A stretch of 64,000 nt of DNA. Source: an uncultured Christensenella sp. GTDB lineage: Bacteria > Bacillota > Clostridia > Christensenellales > UBA1242. Of the stretch, positions 35,630-43,736 are shown one piece after another. Location: positions 1-64,000 of the forward strand of contig CASDOR010000006.1 of assembly GCA_949282135.1 (NCBI GenBank), in the 5' to 3' direction. The translations under genes were made by a program, and so were the position numbers. The stretch's first letter is position 1; every line of letters begins with the position of its first letter. The notes beneath the pieces were generated by a model. That model was not told where the DNA came from, did no database searches, and saw only the letters and a program-made list of their open reading frames with translations.

Positions 35630-36619
35630 ATGTATTATATCATTTTTTTACTTGCTTTTTTAGTTAGTGTTATTATTGCTCCACTTTACATAAAATTTGC
35701 TAGAAAAAAGAAAATTGGACAAAACATACTCGAATATGTAGACGAGCATAAATTAAAACAGGGAACTCCTACTATGGGCGGGGTTATTTTTATAATTCCA
35801 ACAATAATAGTAAGTTTGTTTTTTTTAAAATCAAATGTAACAATTCCTCTTCTTTGTCTTAGTGTCTTTTTAGCTTACTCAGTTGTCGGTTTTCTTGATG
35901 ATTACATTAAAATAAAATTTAAGCGAAATTTGGGACTTAGACCATATCAAAAAATTATTTTTCAGCTTTTAATTGCCTTAATTGTTGCTATTTTTTTATA
36001 CAAGCATGAGTTACTTAGAGGTGTTTATATTCCTTTTACAACTTTTAAGGTTGATTTTGGATGGCTTGTCATTCCTTATGTTATTCTTGTTTTTCTTGCA
36101 ACTACTAATAGTGTTAATTTAACAGACGGACTTGATGGACTAGCTGGCGGAGTAAGTTGCGTATTTTTTGTTTGCATTTCTCTAATTAGTGTTTTGTATC
36201 TTGGGCATGTGTCTGAGCTTCAAGGAGAGTATATTACTCAAATGCAAAATCTAAATGTAATAGGTTTTGCTGTGTCAGGTAGTTTACTTGGCTTTTTAAT
36301 CTTTAATTTTTACCCAGCAAAGATTTTTATGGGAGATACAGGCTCGCTTGGGCTTGGTGCTTTAATTGCTTCAATTTGTCTTATGAATGGGACAAGCTTA
36401 TATATACCTATTCTAGGATTTTTGTTTGTCTTGTCATCTCTTTCTGTCATAATTCAAGTTTTGTATTACAAGAAAACAAAAAAGAGAATTTTTTTAATGG
36501 CTCCATTTCACCATCATCTCGAACATAAAGGCATGTATGAAACGAAAATTGTTTTCATATATATAGTACTAACAATACTTATAGGGGTATCCATTATAGG
36601 TTTGTTAGGAGTTTTATGA
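35630..36619 (+). CDS. mraY: Phospho-MurNAc-pentapeptide transferase
   Basis: MraY makes lipid I at the inner membrane. The ATG at 35630 has a GAGG site; the TTG at 35615 does not. The 329-residue protein has ten hydrophobic helices, GTPTMGGVIF, the catalytic pair in GFLDDYIK, NLTDGLDGLAG, and the FHHHLE motif near the end. It overlaps murD by 4 bases (ATGA). Confidence 0.95.
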   Translation: MYYIIFLLAFLVSVIIAPLYIKFARKKKIGQNILEYVDEHKLKQGTPTMGGVIFIIPTIIVSLFFLKSNVTIPLLCLSVFLAYSVVGFLDDYIKIKFKRNLGLRPYQKIIFQLLIALIVAIFLYKHELLRGVYIPFTTFKVDFGWLVIPYVILVFLATTNSVNLTDGLDGLAGGVSCVFFVCISLISVLYLGHVSELQGEYITQMQNLNVIGFAVSGSLLGFLIFNFYPAKIFMGDTGSLGLGALIASICLMNGTSLYIPILGFLFVLSSLSVIIQVLYYKKTKKRIFLMAPFHHHLEHKGMYETKIVFIYIVLTILIGVSIIGLLGVL

Positions 36620-37950
36620 ATTATTTAATTTATGGATTAAGTAAAAGTGGAAAGTCATGTGTGCGTCTACTAAACATAAAAGACAATGTCTTATATTTAT
36701 TTGACGATGATAGAAGTGTTCTTGAAAATGCAAAAAGAGAGTATGCTAGTTTTAACAATGTAAAAGTTTTAAGGGAAATTAGTGAGATTACACTTCAAAT
36801 TGTTGATGAAATAATAGTTAGTCCGTCAATTAGCAAAAATAATAAAATAATTTTAGGGGCGAGGGAAATAGGTGTTCCTGTTATATCTGAGCTTGAGCTT
36901 GGGGCAAGGTTATTTAAAGGTACTCTTGTTGCAATAACTGGTACAAACGGAAAGACAACCACAGTAGAACTTGTTTATCACATTTTAAAAACCGCTGAAA
37001 AGGAAGTGGAAAAGGTAGGTAATGTTGGCATACCAATTACAAGTAAAATAGACTCCCACACTAAGAAAAGTATTTTTGTGTGCGAGGTGAGTAGTTTTCA
37101 ACTAGAACATGTATCAAAACTTCATGCTCATATTAGTGCAATTTTAAATATTACACCAGACCATCTCAATAGATATGATAGTTTTAGTGACTATGCAAAC
37201 ACAAAATTAAATATAACAATAAACCAAACTAAAAAGGATTACTTAGTTTTATCAAGCGACCAAAACGTTAAAGGTGAGGCAAAAATATTTAGATTTGGGA
37301 GAAAAGCACCAAACTCTTGTTTTATAAAAGATGGCTATTTTGTTTTTAAGAGAAAATTTTTCCAAAAAAAGATATGTAAAGTAAGTACCTGTGAGGTACA
37401 TGGACAGCATAACTTAGAAAATATAATGACTGCAATTTTAATTGCTAAGCTACTCAAAATAAAAAATAAATACATAATTTCAGCACTTAAAACCTTTAAA
37501 TTTTTGAGTCACCGTGGTGAAAAGGTAAAAGAAATCAATGATATCTCATTTTATGACGACAGTAAGGCTACAAACGTTGATGCTACACTTAAAGCTCTAG
37601 ACACTTTTAAAGATAAGCAAAATTTTATTCTTATTCTAGGTGGAAGTGACAAAAATTACTCCTATGATGAAATTTTCCGCCACCTGCCAAAATCTATCAA
37701 AAAGATTATTGCCATGGGAGACGTTTGTGACAAAATTTATAGAACATGGAAAGACTTAAAAATAAATGTTCCGCTTGAAAGAGTAGATAGCCTAAAAGAA
37801 GCGGTAATGATAGCATGTGAAGACTTAAGAAAAGATGAGGCTCTTCTTCTTTCTCCTGCAAGTGCAAGTTTAAATGAATTTAAAAATTATAGTGAAAGAG
37901 GTGACTTCTTCAAAAAATATGTAGAGGAATATTATGAAGGGGAAAAATAA
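36616..37950 (+). CDS. murD: UDP-MurNAc-L-alanine--D-glutamate ligase
   Basis: MurD adds D-Glu to UDP-MurNAc-Ala. The 444-residue protein has the P-loop TGTNGKTTTVELV, the EVSSFQLEHV motif, the N-x-x-x-D-H-L-x-R motif (NITPDHLNRY), and the C-terminal DDSKATNVDATLKAL and LLSPASASLNEF blocks that are MurD-specific. It overlaps mraY and ftsW. Confidence 0.95.
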   Translation: MNYLIYGLSKSGKSCVRLLNIKDNVLYLFDDDRSVLENAKREYASFNNVKVLREISEITLQIVDEIIVSPSISKNNKIILGAREIGVPVISELELGARLFKGTLVAITGTNGKTTTVELVYHILKTAEKEVEKVGNVGIPITSKIDSHTKKSIFVCEVSSFQLEHVSKLHAHISAILNITPDHLNRYDSFSDYANTKLNITINQTKKDYLVLSSDQNVKGEAKIFRFGRKAPNSCFIKDGYFVFKRKFFQKKICKVSTCEVHGQHNLENIMTAILIAKLLKIKNKYIISALKTFKFLSHRGEKVKEINDISFYDDSKATNVDATLKALDTFKDKQNFILILGGSDKNYSYDEIFRHLPKSIKKIIAMGDVCDKIYRTWKDLKINVPLERVDSLKEAVMIACEDLRKDEALLLSPASASLNEFKNYSERGDFFKKYVEEYYEGEK

Positions 37951-39139
37951 ACTAAATTCTAAACTAAAAACAAGTAAAGCAGGCATTACAATACTTGTTA
38001 TTACAATTTTTCTAGTCCTTTTTGGTGTCCTTATGGTGTATAGTGCAAGCTACTACTTTTGTGAAAAAACGTATAACAATAAATTTTTCTATTTGATTAA
38101 GCAGGCTGTGGGGTTTGTAATCGGTTTATGTTTTATGTTAATACTAAGAAATATAGACTATAATAAACTAAAAAAATTTGGACTTGTGTCTATAATTATA
38201 AGTGTTATTTTGCTTTTGCTCGTTTTTATTCCAGGTATTGGGGTAGAAAATTATGGGGCTAAAAGGTGGCTAAACTTACCAGGCTTTACTCTTCAGCCAA
38301 GTGAAATTGCTAAGTTTTCTTTTGTGCTTTTTGCTAGCATTTATTTGTCAAAAAAGCACACCGAAGTAAAAAATTTTAAAACTCTAATACCAGTTTTACT
38401 TGTTGGGGGAGCTTTTTGTTTGCTTATTATACTTGAGCCTAATATGTCAATTACTATGTGCGTTGGTCTTGTGCTACTATTTATGCTTTTCATTGGTGGG
38501 GCATCTTTTAAACATTTTTTAGTACTTAGTGTGCCCCTTATAATTCTCGTTCCAATTCTTATTATAATAGAACCATATAGGCTTGATAGACTGCTTGCTT
38601 TTATAAACCCATGGGCTAGTCCTCAGGGAGAAGGGTATCAATTAATTCAATCCTTTTTCTCAATCTCAAATGGAGGGCTTTTTGGAGTAGGTCTTTTTAA
38701 CTCTAGACAAAAATATCTTTTCTTACCTTTTGCAGAAAGTGATTTTATTTTTGCAGTTATTGCCGAAGAATTTGGTCTAATTGGTGCTGTTTTACTACTT
38801 AGCTTATATTTTGTTCTTATTGCTTGTGGTATCAAAATTGCAATTAATGCAAAAAACAGGTTTGGGGCTTATCTTTCAAGCGGAATTGTAGGAATAATCT
38901 GTGTCCAAACCATTTTAAATGTCGCAGTTGTAACCGGTCTTATTCCACCAACAGGGCTTCCACTCCCATTTATTAGTATGGGGAGTACTTCAATAGTGGT
39001 CTTTATGTCTGGTATTGGAGTACTTCTTAGTATTGATAGACAAAATAACCTTCGTGAGGTCATGGCACCAAAGCCTCAGGATGAAAATCTATTTTCATTT
39101 AAAAAGAAAAACAGCAAACTTGTAAATAAGCCAAATTAG
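37934..39139 (+). CDS. ftsW: SEDS glycosyltransferase FtsW/SpoVE
   Basis: The SEDS protein polymerises glycan strands with its partner PBP. The 401-residue protein has about ten transmembrane helices and the family signatures GAKRWLNLPGFTLQPSE, ILEPNMS, and GLIPPTGLPLPFISMGSTS. Only one SEDS gene is seen here, next to one class B PBP gene, so it may serve division (FtsW) or sporulation (SpoVE). It overlaps murD by 17 bases. Confidence 0.9.
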   Translation: MKGKNKLNSKLKTSKAGITILVITIFLVLFGVLMVYSASYYFCEKTYNNKFFYLIKQAVGFVIGLCFMLILRNIDYNKLKKFGLVSIIISVILLLLVFIPGIGVENYGAKRWLNLPGFTLQPSEIAKFSFVLFASIYLSKKHTEVKNFKTLIPVLLVGGAFCLLIILEPNMSITMCVGLVLLFMLFIGGASFKHFLVLSVPLIILVPILIIIEPYRLDRLLAFINPWASPQGEGYQLIQSFFSISNGGLFGVGLFNSRQKYLFLPFAESDFIFAVIAEEFGLIGAVLLLSLYFVLIACGIKIAINAKNRFGAYLSSGIVGIICVQTILNVAVVTGLIPPTGLPLPFISMGSTSIVVFMSGIGVLLSIDRQNNLREVMAPKPQDENLFSFKKKNSKLVNKPN

Positions 39140-39264
39140 AAAAATTAAAATACAAATTAAAATAAGTCAGCTATGATATAGAAAGACGGTTAGAACTTTT
39201 TTCTTCCTTGTCACATAAAAATATTTATTTCCATAAAATGTTTATGTAATTTCAAGGAGAAAAA

Positions 39265-40515
39265 ATGGATAAGTTTTTAGTCACAGGAGGAAAAAGCTTA
39301 GAGGGCGTGATAAACGTTCCAAAAGCAAAAAATTCATATTTAGCTTTGCTTTCAGCTTGCGTTCTATGCAATGGTGAAGTAACCTTAAAGGATTGTCCTA
39401 TGTTTTCTGACATAAATAAAATGTTAGAAATCCTATCTAGGCTTGGTGCGAGCATTAAAAGAGAGGGGAAAGATGTTATAATTGACGCACGAAGTATTTC
39501 TAGCTATGAAGTCCCAAAAGTGTTAGCGCGTCATGTACGTTCTTCAATTTTTTTACTTGGGCCAATAATTGGTAGATTACATAAGGCACGTGTTTCATAT
39601 CCGGGAGGATGCGATATAGGGCTTAGACCTATAGACCTACATTTAAAAGGACTAAGGGCTCTAAATGTCGATATTCAAGAAAAATATGGGGAAATTAATT
39701 GTGAGTGTGATAAACTTATGGGAAATGATATTCACCTCGACTATCCGAGTGTTGGGGCAACAGAAAATATCATGATGGCTGGAGTGTATGCAAAAGGCAT
39801 AACCAGAATTTACAATCCAGCAAAAGAACCAGAAATTGTCGACCTACAAAACTTTATTAATTCAATGGGCGGAAAAGTTAAGGGGGCTGGAAGTGACGTC
39901 ATTGAAATTGAGGGGGTCGAAAGCTTGTCATCATGTGTTTACACACCTATGCCAGACAGAATAATAGCTGGAACTTACCTACTTGCGACCGCCGCGGCAA
40001 AGGGAGACGTGACGATAAAAAATGTCGTACCTTGTCATATTTACTCGCTTACGTCAAAACTTAAAGAAGCAGGCTTTGAAATAACTCAAAAAGATGATAA
40101 CATAAGGCTTGTTTCAAGGGGAAGATACCAAAGTTTTGGTAAAATAGACACTATGCCATATCCTGGCTTTCCAACCGACCTACAACCTCAAGCACTCGTT
40201 TTGCAAACAGTTAGTAAAGGCATATGCGTGATTACTGAAAATTTGTTTGAGACTAGACTTAAACATGTGCCAGAACTTATTAAAATGGGGGCAAATATTA
40301 AAGTTAAAGATAGGACAGCAATTGTGACTGGAGTTGAAAATCTTTACGCAGCAGAGGTCAGTGCCACCGATTTAAGGGCTGGTGCGTCTCTTACAATTGC
40401 AGGACTTGTTGCTCGTGGGCAGACTATAATTACTGACGTACATAATATAGATAGAGGATATGAAAACCTAGAAGTCGCGTTATCTTCACTTGGAGCAGAT
40501 ATAAAACGAATTTAA
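39265..40515 (+). CDS. murA: UDP-GlcNAc 1-carboxyvinyltransferase
   Basis: MurA makes the first committed peptidoglycan precursor, adding enolpyruvate to UDP-GlcNAc, and is the target of fosfomycin. The 416-residue protein has KAKNSYLALLSACVLC in place of the KNAALP motif, the active-site Cys in YPGGCDIGLRPIDLH, and DLRAGASL and RGYENLEVAL at the end. The Cys means the enzyme is expected to be fosfomycin-sensitive. An AAGGAG site precedes the ATG. Confidence 0.93.
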   Translation: MDKFLVTGGKSLEGVINVPKAKNSYLALLSACVLCNGEVTLKDCPMFSDINKMLEILSRLGASIKREGKDVIIDARSISSYEVPKVLARHVRSSIFLLGPIIGRLHKARVSYPGGCDIGLRPIDLHLKGLRALNVDIQEKYGEINCECDKLMGNDIHLDYPSVGATENIMMAGVYAKGITRIYNPAKEPEIVDLQNFINSMGGKVKGAGSDVIEIEGVESLSSCVYTPMPDRIIAGTYLLATAAAKGDVTIKNVVPCHIYSLTSKLKEAGFEITQKDDNIRLVSRGRYQSFGKIDTMPYPGFPTDLQPQALVLQTVSKGICVITENLFETRLKHVPELIKMGANIKVKDRTAIVTGVENLYAAEVSATDLRAGASLTIAGLVARGQTIITDVHNIDRGYENLEVALSSLGADIKRI

Positions 40516-40531
40516 AGAGGACTTAAGCATT

Positions 40532-41374
40532 ATGAAAAAAAGACGCCTTATGGTAATTGTTAGCATTATGCTTGTTTTTGTTGTTCTGCTTTCTTTTTCT
40601 TCAAAACTTTTTGAGCTAAAATATGTTGAGATTCAATTCGTAGACGAGCTAGGGGACAAGGTGAGTGTTGAAAATAATCTTGTTTATTCTTCTCCGTCTA
40701 AAATAAATGAGGTTATATCTTCAACCTCTTTTGACTACGGAACATTGCTTTTTCTAATTAATAAGAATAGTTATATTTGGGAACTAGAAAGAGAAAATCC
40801 ATATATTAAAATTGTAGATATTGAAGCAATATTTCCAAATAAACTAATTTTAACTGCAAGAGAACGCAAAGGTCTTTTTTATTTTTGCTCTAAAAATTTA
40901 TTTTATTCCCTTGATGACGACTTTAAAATTCTTAGTATAAAAGACACAAATTCCGCTTTTGTAGAACTAAAATTTGTTAATAATAGTAATGTCGAAACGA
41001 CTTTTTTTGACTTTTTTGGTATTAGTGAAGGGGCATACGAAGAAGGGCTTTTTATATATGAAAACAATCTTGTCTTTAGTGCATTAAAAAATTTTTATAG
41101 CATTATAAATTCTATTTTTGGTTATGAGTTTTTTTACAATATTTCAAAGGTCACAATCTATGAAAAAGGGGAAGATAACGCAGATATAAGAGTTTCTACA
41201 ACCTCTCCTTATGGGGTGGCGGTTGAGGTTCGAGACATCTTAGATAATTTTGACGAGAAATTTATTAAGGTTCTAAATGCTTTTAAGACTCTTGAAAATA
41301 TAGAACAAATCAAGACTACTTACGGGAGACTTACTATTGATAAATTCCTAAATTGTTACTGGTATAATTTGTAA
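40532..41374 (+). CDS. FtsQ/DivIB-like division protein
   Basis: The 280-residue protein has a basic start, one transmembrane helix (about 5-24), and an extracellular part that begins with a POTRA-like domain (IWELERENPYIKIVDIEAIFPNKLILTARERKGLFYF), the typical FtsQ/DivIB pattern. It starts 16 bases after murA at the end of the dcw cluster, which is the expected place. It probably recruits later division proteins. Sequence is diverged. Confidence 0.75.
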   Translation: MKKRRLMVIVSIMLVFVVLLSFSSKLFELKYVEIQFVDELGDKVSVENNLVYSSPSKINEVISSTSFDYGTLLFLINKNSYIWELERENPYIKIVDIEAIFPNKLILTARERKGLFYFCSKNLFYSLDDDFKILSIKDTNSAFVELKFVNNSNVETTFFDFFGISEGAYEEGLFIYENNLVFSALKNFYSIINSIFGYEFFYNISKVTIYEKGEDNADIRVSTTSPYGVAVEVRDILDNFDEKFIKVLNAFKTLENIEQIKTTYGRLTIDKFLNCYWYNL

Positions 41375-41469
41375 TGTATTTTTTTAATAAAAAGGGCAGA
41401 AAATACTATTGTTAGGATTAAGAATCTTTTTTACTTTATTCTAACAAAAAGAGAAGGAGGTGCTTATAT

Positions 41470-41562
41470 ATGGCAAGCAAGTCAAATAAGGCTGAAAAGA
41501 ACAAATCAAGGACTTCAAATAGCTCTAGCAGTAATTCAAGTACAAAAAACCGCGATAGATAG
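41470..41562 (+). CDS. 30-residue Ser/Asn/Lys-rich small protein
   Basis: An ATG at 41470 follows a near-perfect AGAAGGAGGTG site with 8 bases of spacing and opens a 30-codon frame that stops at TAG. The peptide has K-x-x-K repeats and a run of Ser and Asn (SNSSSSNSS) and ends RDR. It has no hydrophobic segment and could be an intrinsically disordered, nucleic-acid or spore-related small protein. The strong ribosome site and the terminator downstream support expression; no family is known to me. The 5' region has an inverted repeat, TTGTTAG (41409-41415) with CTAACAA (41442-41448). Confidence 0.6.
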   Translation: MASKSNKAEKNKSRTSNSSSSNSSTKNRDR

Positions 41563-41635
41563 TTTAAGTCTCGCTTTAGTTTTTAAAGCCTTTTAAGAAG
41601 AATGCTTTTATAAAAAGTAACTACTTCTTAAACCC

Positions 41636-41679
41636 AAAAAAAGTGAAAAGAAAAATTATTCTTTTCACTTTTTATTTTT
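41636..41679 (+). terminator. Rho-independent terminator
   Basis: AAAAAGTGAAAAG (41638-41650) pairs with CTTTTCACTTTTT (41661-41673), followed by more T. Confidence 0.75.
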
Positions 41680-41689
41680 GTCAAAACTT

Positions 41690-41820
41690 TTTTTATTTTA
41701 CCAGAATACTTCTCATTTTTGCCAAAATACTTTTTATTTTTTGTTAAAATACTTCTTCTTATTCTTGCCAAAAATACTTTTTATTTTTTGTTAAAATACT
41801 TCTTATTCTTGTCAAAACAT
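41690..41820. repeat. Direct repeats with AAAATACTT core
   Basis: Alternating units CTTGCCAAAATACTTTTTA and TTTGTTAAAATACTTCTTA recur in series, with a combined period of about 51 bases over 2.5 cycles. No coding sense or stable hairpin was seen. Confidence 0.6.
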
Positions 41821-42013
41821 AAAAAAGTGGGGAAGAGTTAGTAGTCCTTTTAGCTCTTTTTATTTTGTCTAAGTAAAAAAGACAAGAAGTGTTGTTAGCC
41901 TTAAATATTTTCTTTTTTAGTCACAAAAATGCTTAATTAATCATAAAAATAACTAAGGTAAGGCGTGCAAAAATTATTACATACAAAATTTTTTAAAAAT
42001 ACTAAAAATCTTC

Positions 42014-42042
42014 TTGACTAACAAAAAACATTTTGGTATATT
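42014..42042 (+). promoter_or_regulatory. SigA promoter of the tRNA cluster
   Basis: TTGACT (42014-42019), a 17-base spacer and TATATT (42037-42042), 36 bases before tRNA-Gly. Confidence 0.75.
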
Positions 42043-42078
42043 ACTAGAGTACTTTGAAAATAAGTATGTGAGAATTTT

Positions 42079-42153
42079 GCGGGGGTGGCTCAGTGGTAGA
42101 GCGTCACCTTGCCAAGGTGAACGTCGCGGGTTCGAATCCCGTCCTCCGCTCCA
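42079..42153 (+). tRNA. tRNA-Gly (GCC)
   Basis: A complete cloverleaf with acceptor GCGGGGG/CCTCCGC (one G-U pair), GCC anticodon at 42111-42113, a GGTTCGAATCC T-arm and an encoded CCA end. Confidence 0.97.
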
Positions 42154-42167
42154 ACTTTTTATTTTGC

Positions 42168-42244
42168 GGGAGCATAGCTCAGTTGGTTAGAGCACTTGCC
42201 TTACAAGCAAGGGGTCATAGGTTCGAGTCCTATTGTTCCCACCA
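42168..42244 (+). tRNA. tRNA-Val (TAC)
   Basis: A complete cloverleaf with acceptor GGGAGCA/TGTTCCC, anticodon TAC at 42202-42204, AGGTTCGAGTCCT T-arm and an encoded CCA. It lies 14 bases after tRNA-Gly in the same transcript. Confidence 0.97.
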
Positions 42245-42256
42245 AAAAGGATATGT

Positions 42257-42330
<74 letters not shown>

Positions 42331-42543
42331 TTTCCTAGATGTAGATTTTAATTGCATAGTCCTTTTAGATTATATTAAAAATAAGAAAGTGTACAAACTC
42401 TAATTAAAAAGTCATCTTTGGTATTCAATGTTTTTGAGTTTATCAAGTTGCTTTTTTAATTAAGGTATTGTAAACATTAAAGACAAAACAATTTACTTCT
42501 AAGTTAAGCCTTTATCAATATTTATTTTAATTTTGATACATGT

Positions 42544-42629
42544 GCCGAAGTGGTGGAATGGTAGACACAAGGGACTTAAAATCCCTCGGGGGCAACTCCG
42601 TGCCGGTTCGAGTCCGGCCTCCGGCACCA
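42544..42629 (+). tRNA. tRNA-Leu (TAA)
   Basis: An 86-base class II tRNA with anticodon TAA, a variable arm (CGGGGGCAACTCCG), GCCGGTTCGAGTCCGGC T-arm and an encoded CCA. The acceptor stem GCCGAAG/CTCCGGC has an A-C mismatch at pair 5-68. It lies 213 bases after tRNA-Cys and just before an integrase remnant. Confidence 0.95.
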
Positions 42630-42676
42630 GATAAATATCTCTAATGTTCGCTAAATTAAAGGCATTTATCAATTTT

Positions 42677-42716
42677 GACTATTTTAAGTGTAACAGACTT
42701 AAAATAGTCTTTTTTT
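42677..42716 (+). terminator. Rho-independent terminator of the tRNA cluster
   Basis: A perfect 13-bp stem (GACTATTTTAAGT with ACTTAAAATAGTC, 7-base loop) followed by T7. Confidence 0.9.
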
Positions 42717-42739
42717 ATCAAAAACCCAACTTTTCGTTA

Positions 42740-42787
42740 AAAATTGGGGTCAAAATTGGGGTCAAAATTGGGGTCAAAATTCTGGGT
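42740..42787. repeat. 12-bp tandem repeat at the integrase 3' end
   Basis: AAAATTGGGGTC is repeated three times in tandem from 42740, followed by a partial fourth copy that contains the integrase stop codon. On the minus strand the units carry an in-frame TGA in one frame and read Phe-Asp-Pro-Asn in another. Confidence 0.8.
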
Positions 42788-43022
42788 ATAAATTATTATA
42801 TAATTTAACTATGTCATTTTTCGTAATTGAAGGGTCTAAATGCGTATAAATATCGTTAGTCATTACAATCGAACTGTGCCCAAGGTATGCTTGTCTCTGC
42901 TTGTCCGGAACGCCTAAGTAATAAAGGTTAGTAGAGAATGTATGCCTAGTGTTATGTAGTGTTTTGTTTTTTATACCTATAATAAAGTAAAAATAATCTA
43001 GTGATATATAGAGCATATTCAA
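42774..43022 (-). pseudogene. Tyrosine recombinase (integrase) C-terminal remnant
   Basis: The 82-codon frame has the C-terminal catalytic core of a phage or ICE-type tyrosine integrase: HNTRHTFSTNLYYLG (catalytic His and Arg), then AYLGHSS and MTNDIYTH with the second His and the nucleophile Tyr. The N-terminal 250-300 residues are gone, and the first 15 codons are not integrase-like. It lies 145 bases downstream of tRNA-Leu, a common integration target. So it is a scar of a lost mobile element. Confidence 0.8.
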
Positions 43023-43201
43023 ATCTCACTAGATTTTTTCTTTTATTGTAATATTTTTATGCAAAAACTACTCTAAATTTTAATTCTAAATGCTCTTTTT
43101 TAAGTAATATTTAAAACAAGTAAGGATGACTCGTGAAAAAACAATTATCACAAACAAAGTTTTTACCTTCAAAAAAAACTAAAAAAACCTTAAAAAAGTT
43201 G

Positions 43202-43252
43202 TTGACAGAAAAAAATAATAGTTGTAACATATAAAGGTCAAAGAAAGTCAAA
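43202..43252 (+). promoter_or_regulatory. Promoter and CtsR operator of ctsR-clpC
   Basis: TTGACA (43202-43207), 17 bases, TAACAT (43225-43230). GGTCAAA (43236-43242), 3 bases, AGTCAAA (43246-43252) is the known CtsR heptad direct repeat and sits at the transcription start, as expected for repression. Confidence 0.9.
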
Positions 43253-43271
43253 CTTTTAAAAGGAGAATTAA

Positions 43272-43736
43272 ATGGCAACAATAAGTGATGTTATAGAAAA
43301 TTTTATTTTGTCGACTCTCGGCACAAATAATGACCTAAATTTGTCTAGAAACGAACTTGCTGGTTATTTTAATTGTGCTCCAAGTCAGATAAATTATGTT
43401 TTGACAACTCGTTTTAACTTAAATAGAGGTTTTATTATTCAAAGTCAGCGGGGAGGTGGCGGTTATATTAGAATAGTTAGAATAAAAGACTTTGACGATA
43501 ACTATATTCATAAAGTTATTGATAGTATTGGAGATGAAATAAACTTTAATGAGGCAAGATTTATTCTTGAAGATTTGATGAATAAAAAATTTTTAACTCC
43601 GTCTCAAGCAAAAACGACTTTGTATGCAGTGTCTGTCAAAGCTCTCACAAATCCAATTAAGCTTGAAGGAAAGTTAAGGGCAAATATTCTAAAAAATGTT
43701 TTTATTAATATATTAAAGGAGAAAGAGAATGAATAA
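43272..43736 (+). CDS. ctsR: Transcriptional repressor CtsR
   Basis: CtsR is the heat-sensitive repressor of clp genes. The 154-residue protein has the winged-helix NELAGYFNCAPSQINYVLTTRF (about 26-47) and the heat-sensing glycine loop QSQRGGGGYIRI, then a C-terminal dimer domain. It is preceded by its own operator and overlaps clpC by 8 bases. McsA and McsB, usually between ctsR and clpC, are absent here. Confidence 0.95.
   Translation: MATISDVIENFILSTLGTNNDLNLSRNELAGYFNCAPSQINYVLTTRFNLNRGFIIQSQRGGGGYIRIVRIKDFDDNYIHKVIDSIGDEINFNEARFILEDLMNKKFLTPSQAKTTLYAVSVKALTNPIKLEGKLRANILKNVFINILKEKENE

Larger units (their letters stand above)
41563..42078. other. Intergenic between the small gene and tRNA cluster
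   Basis: It holds one terminator, 50-bp direct repeats and the tRNA promoter. No other gene was seen. Confidence 0.6.
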
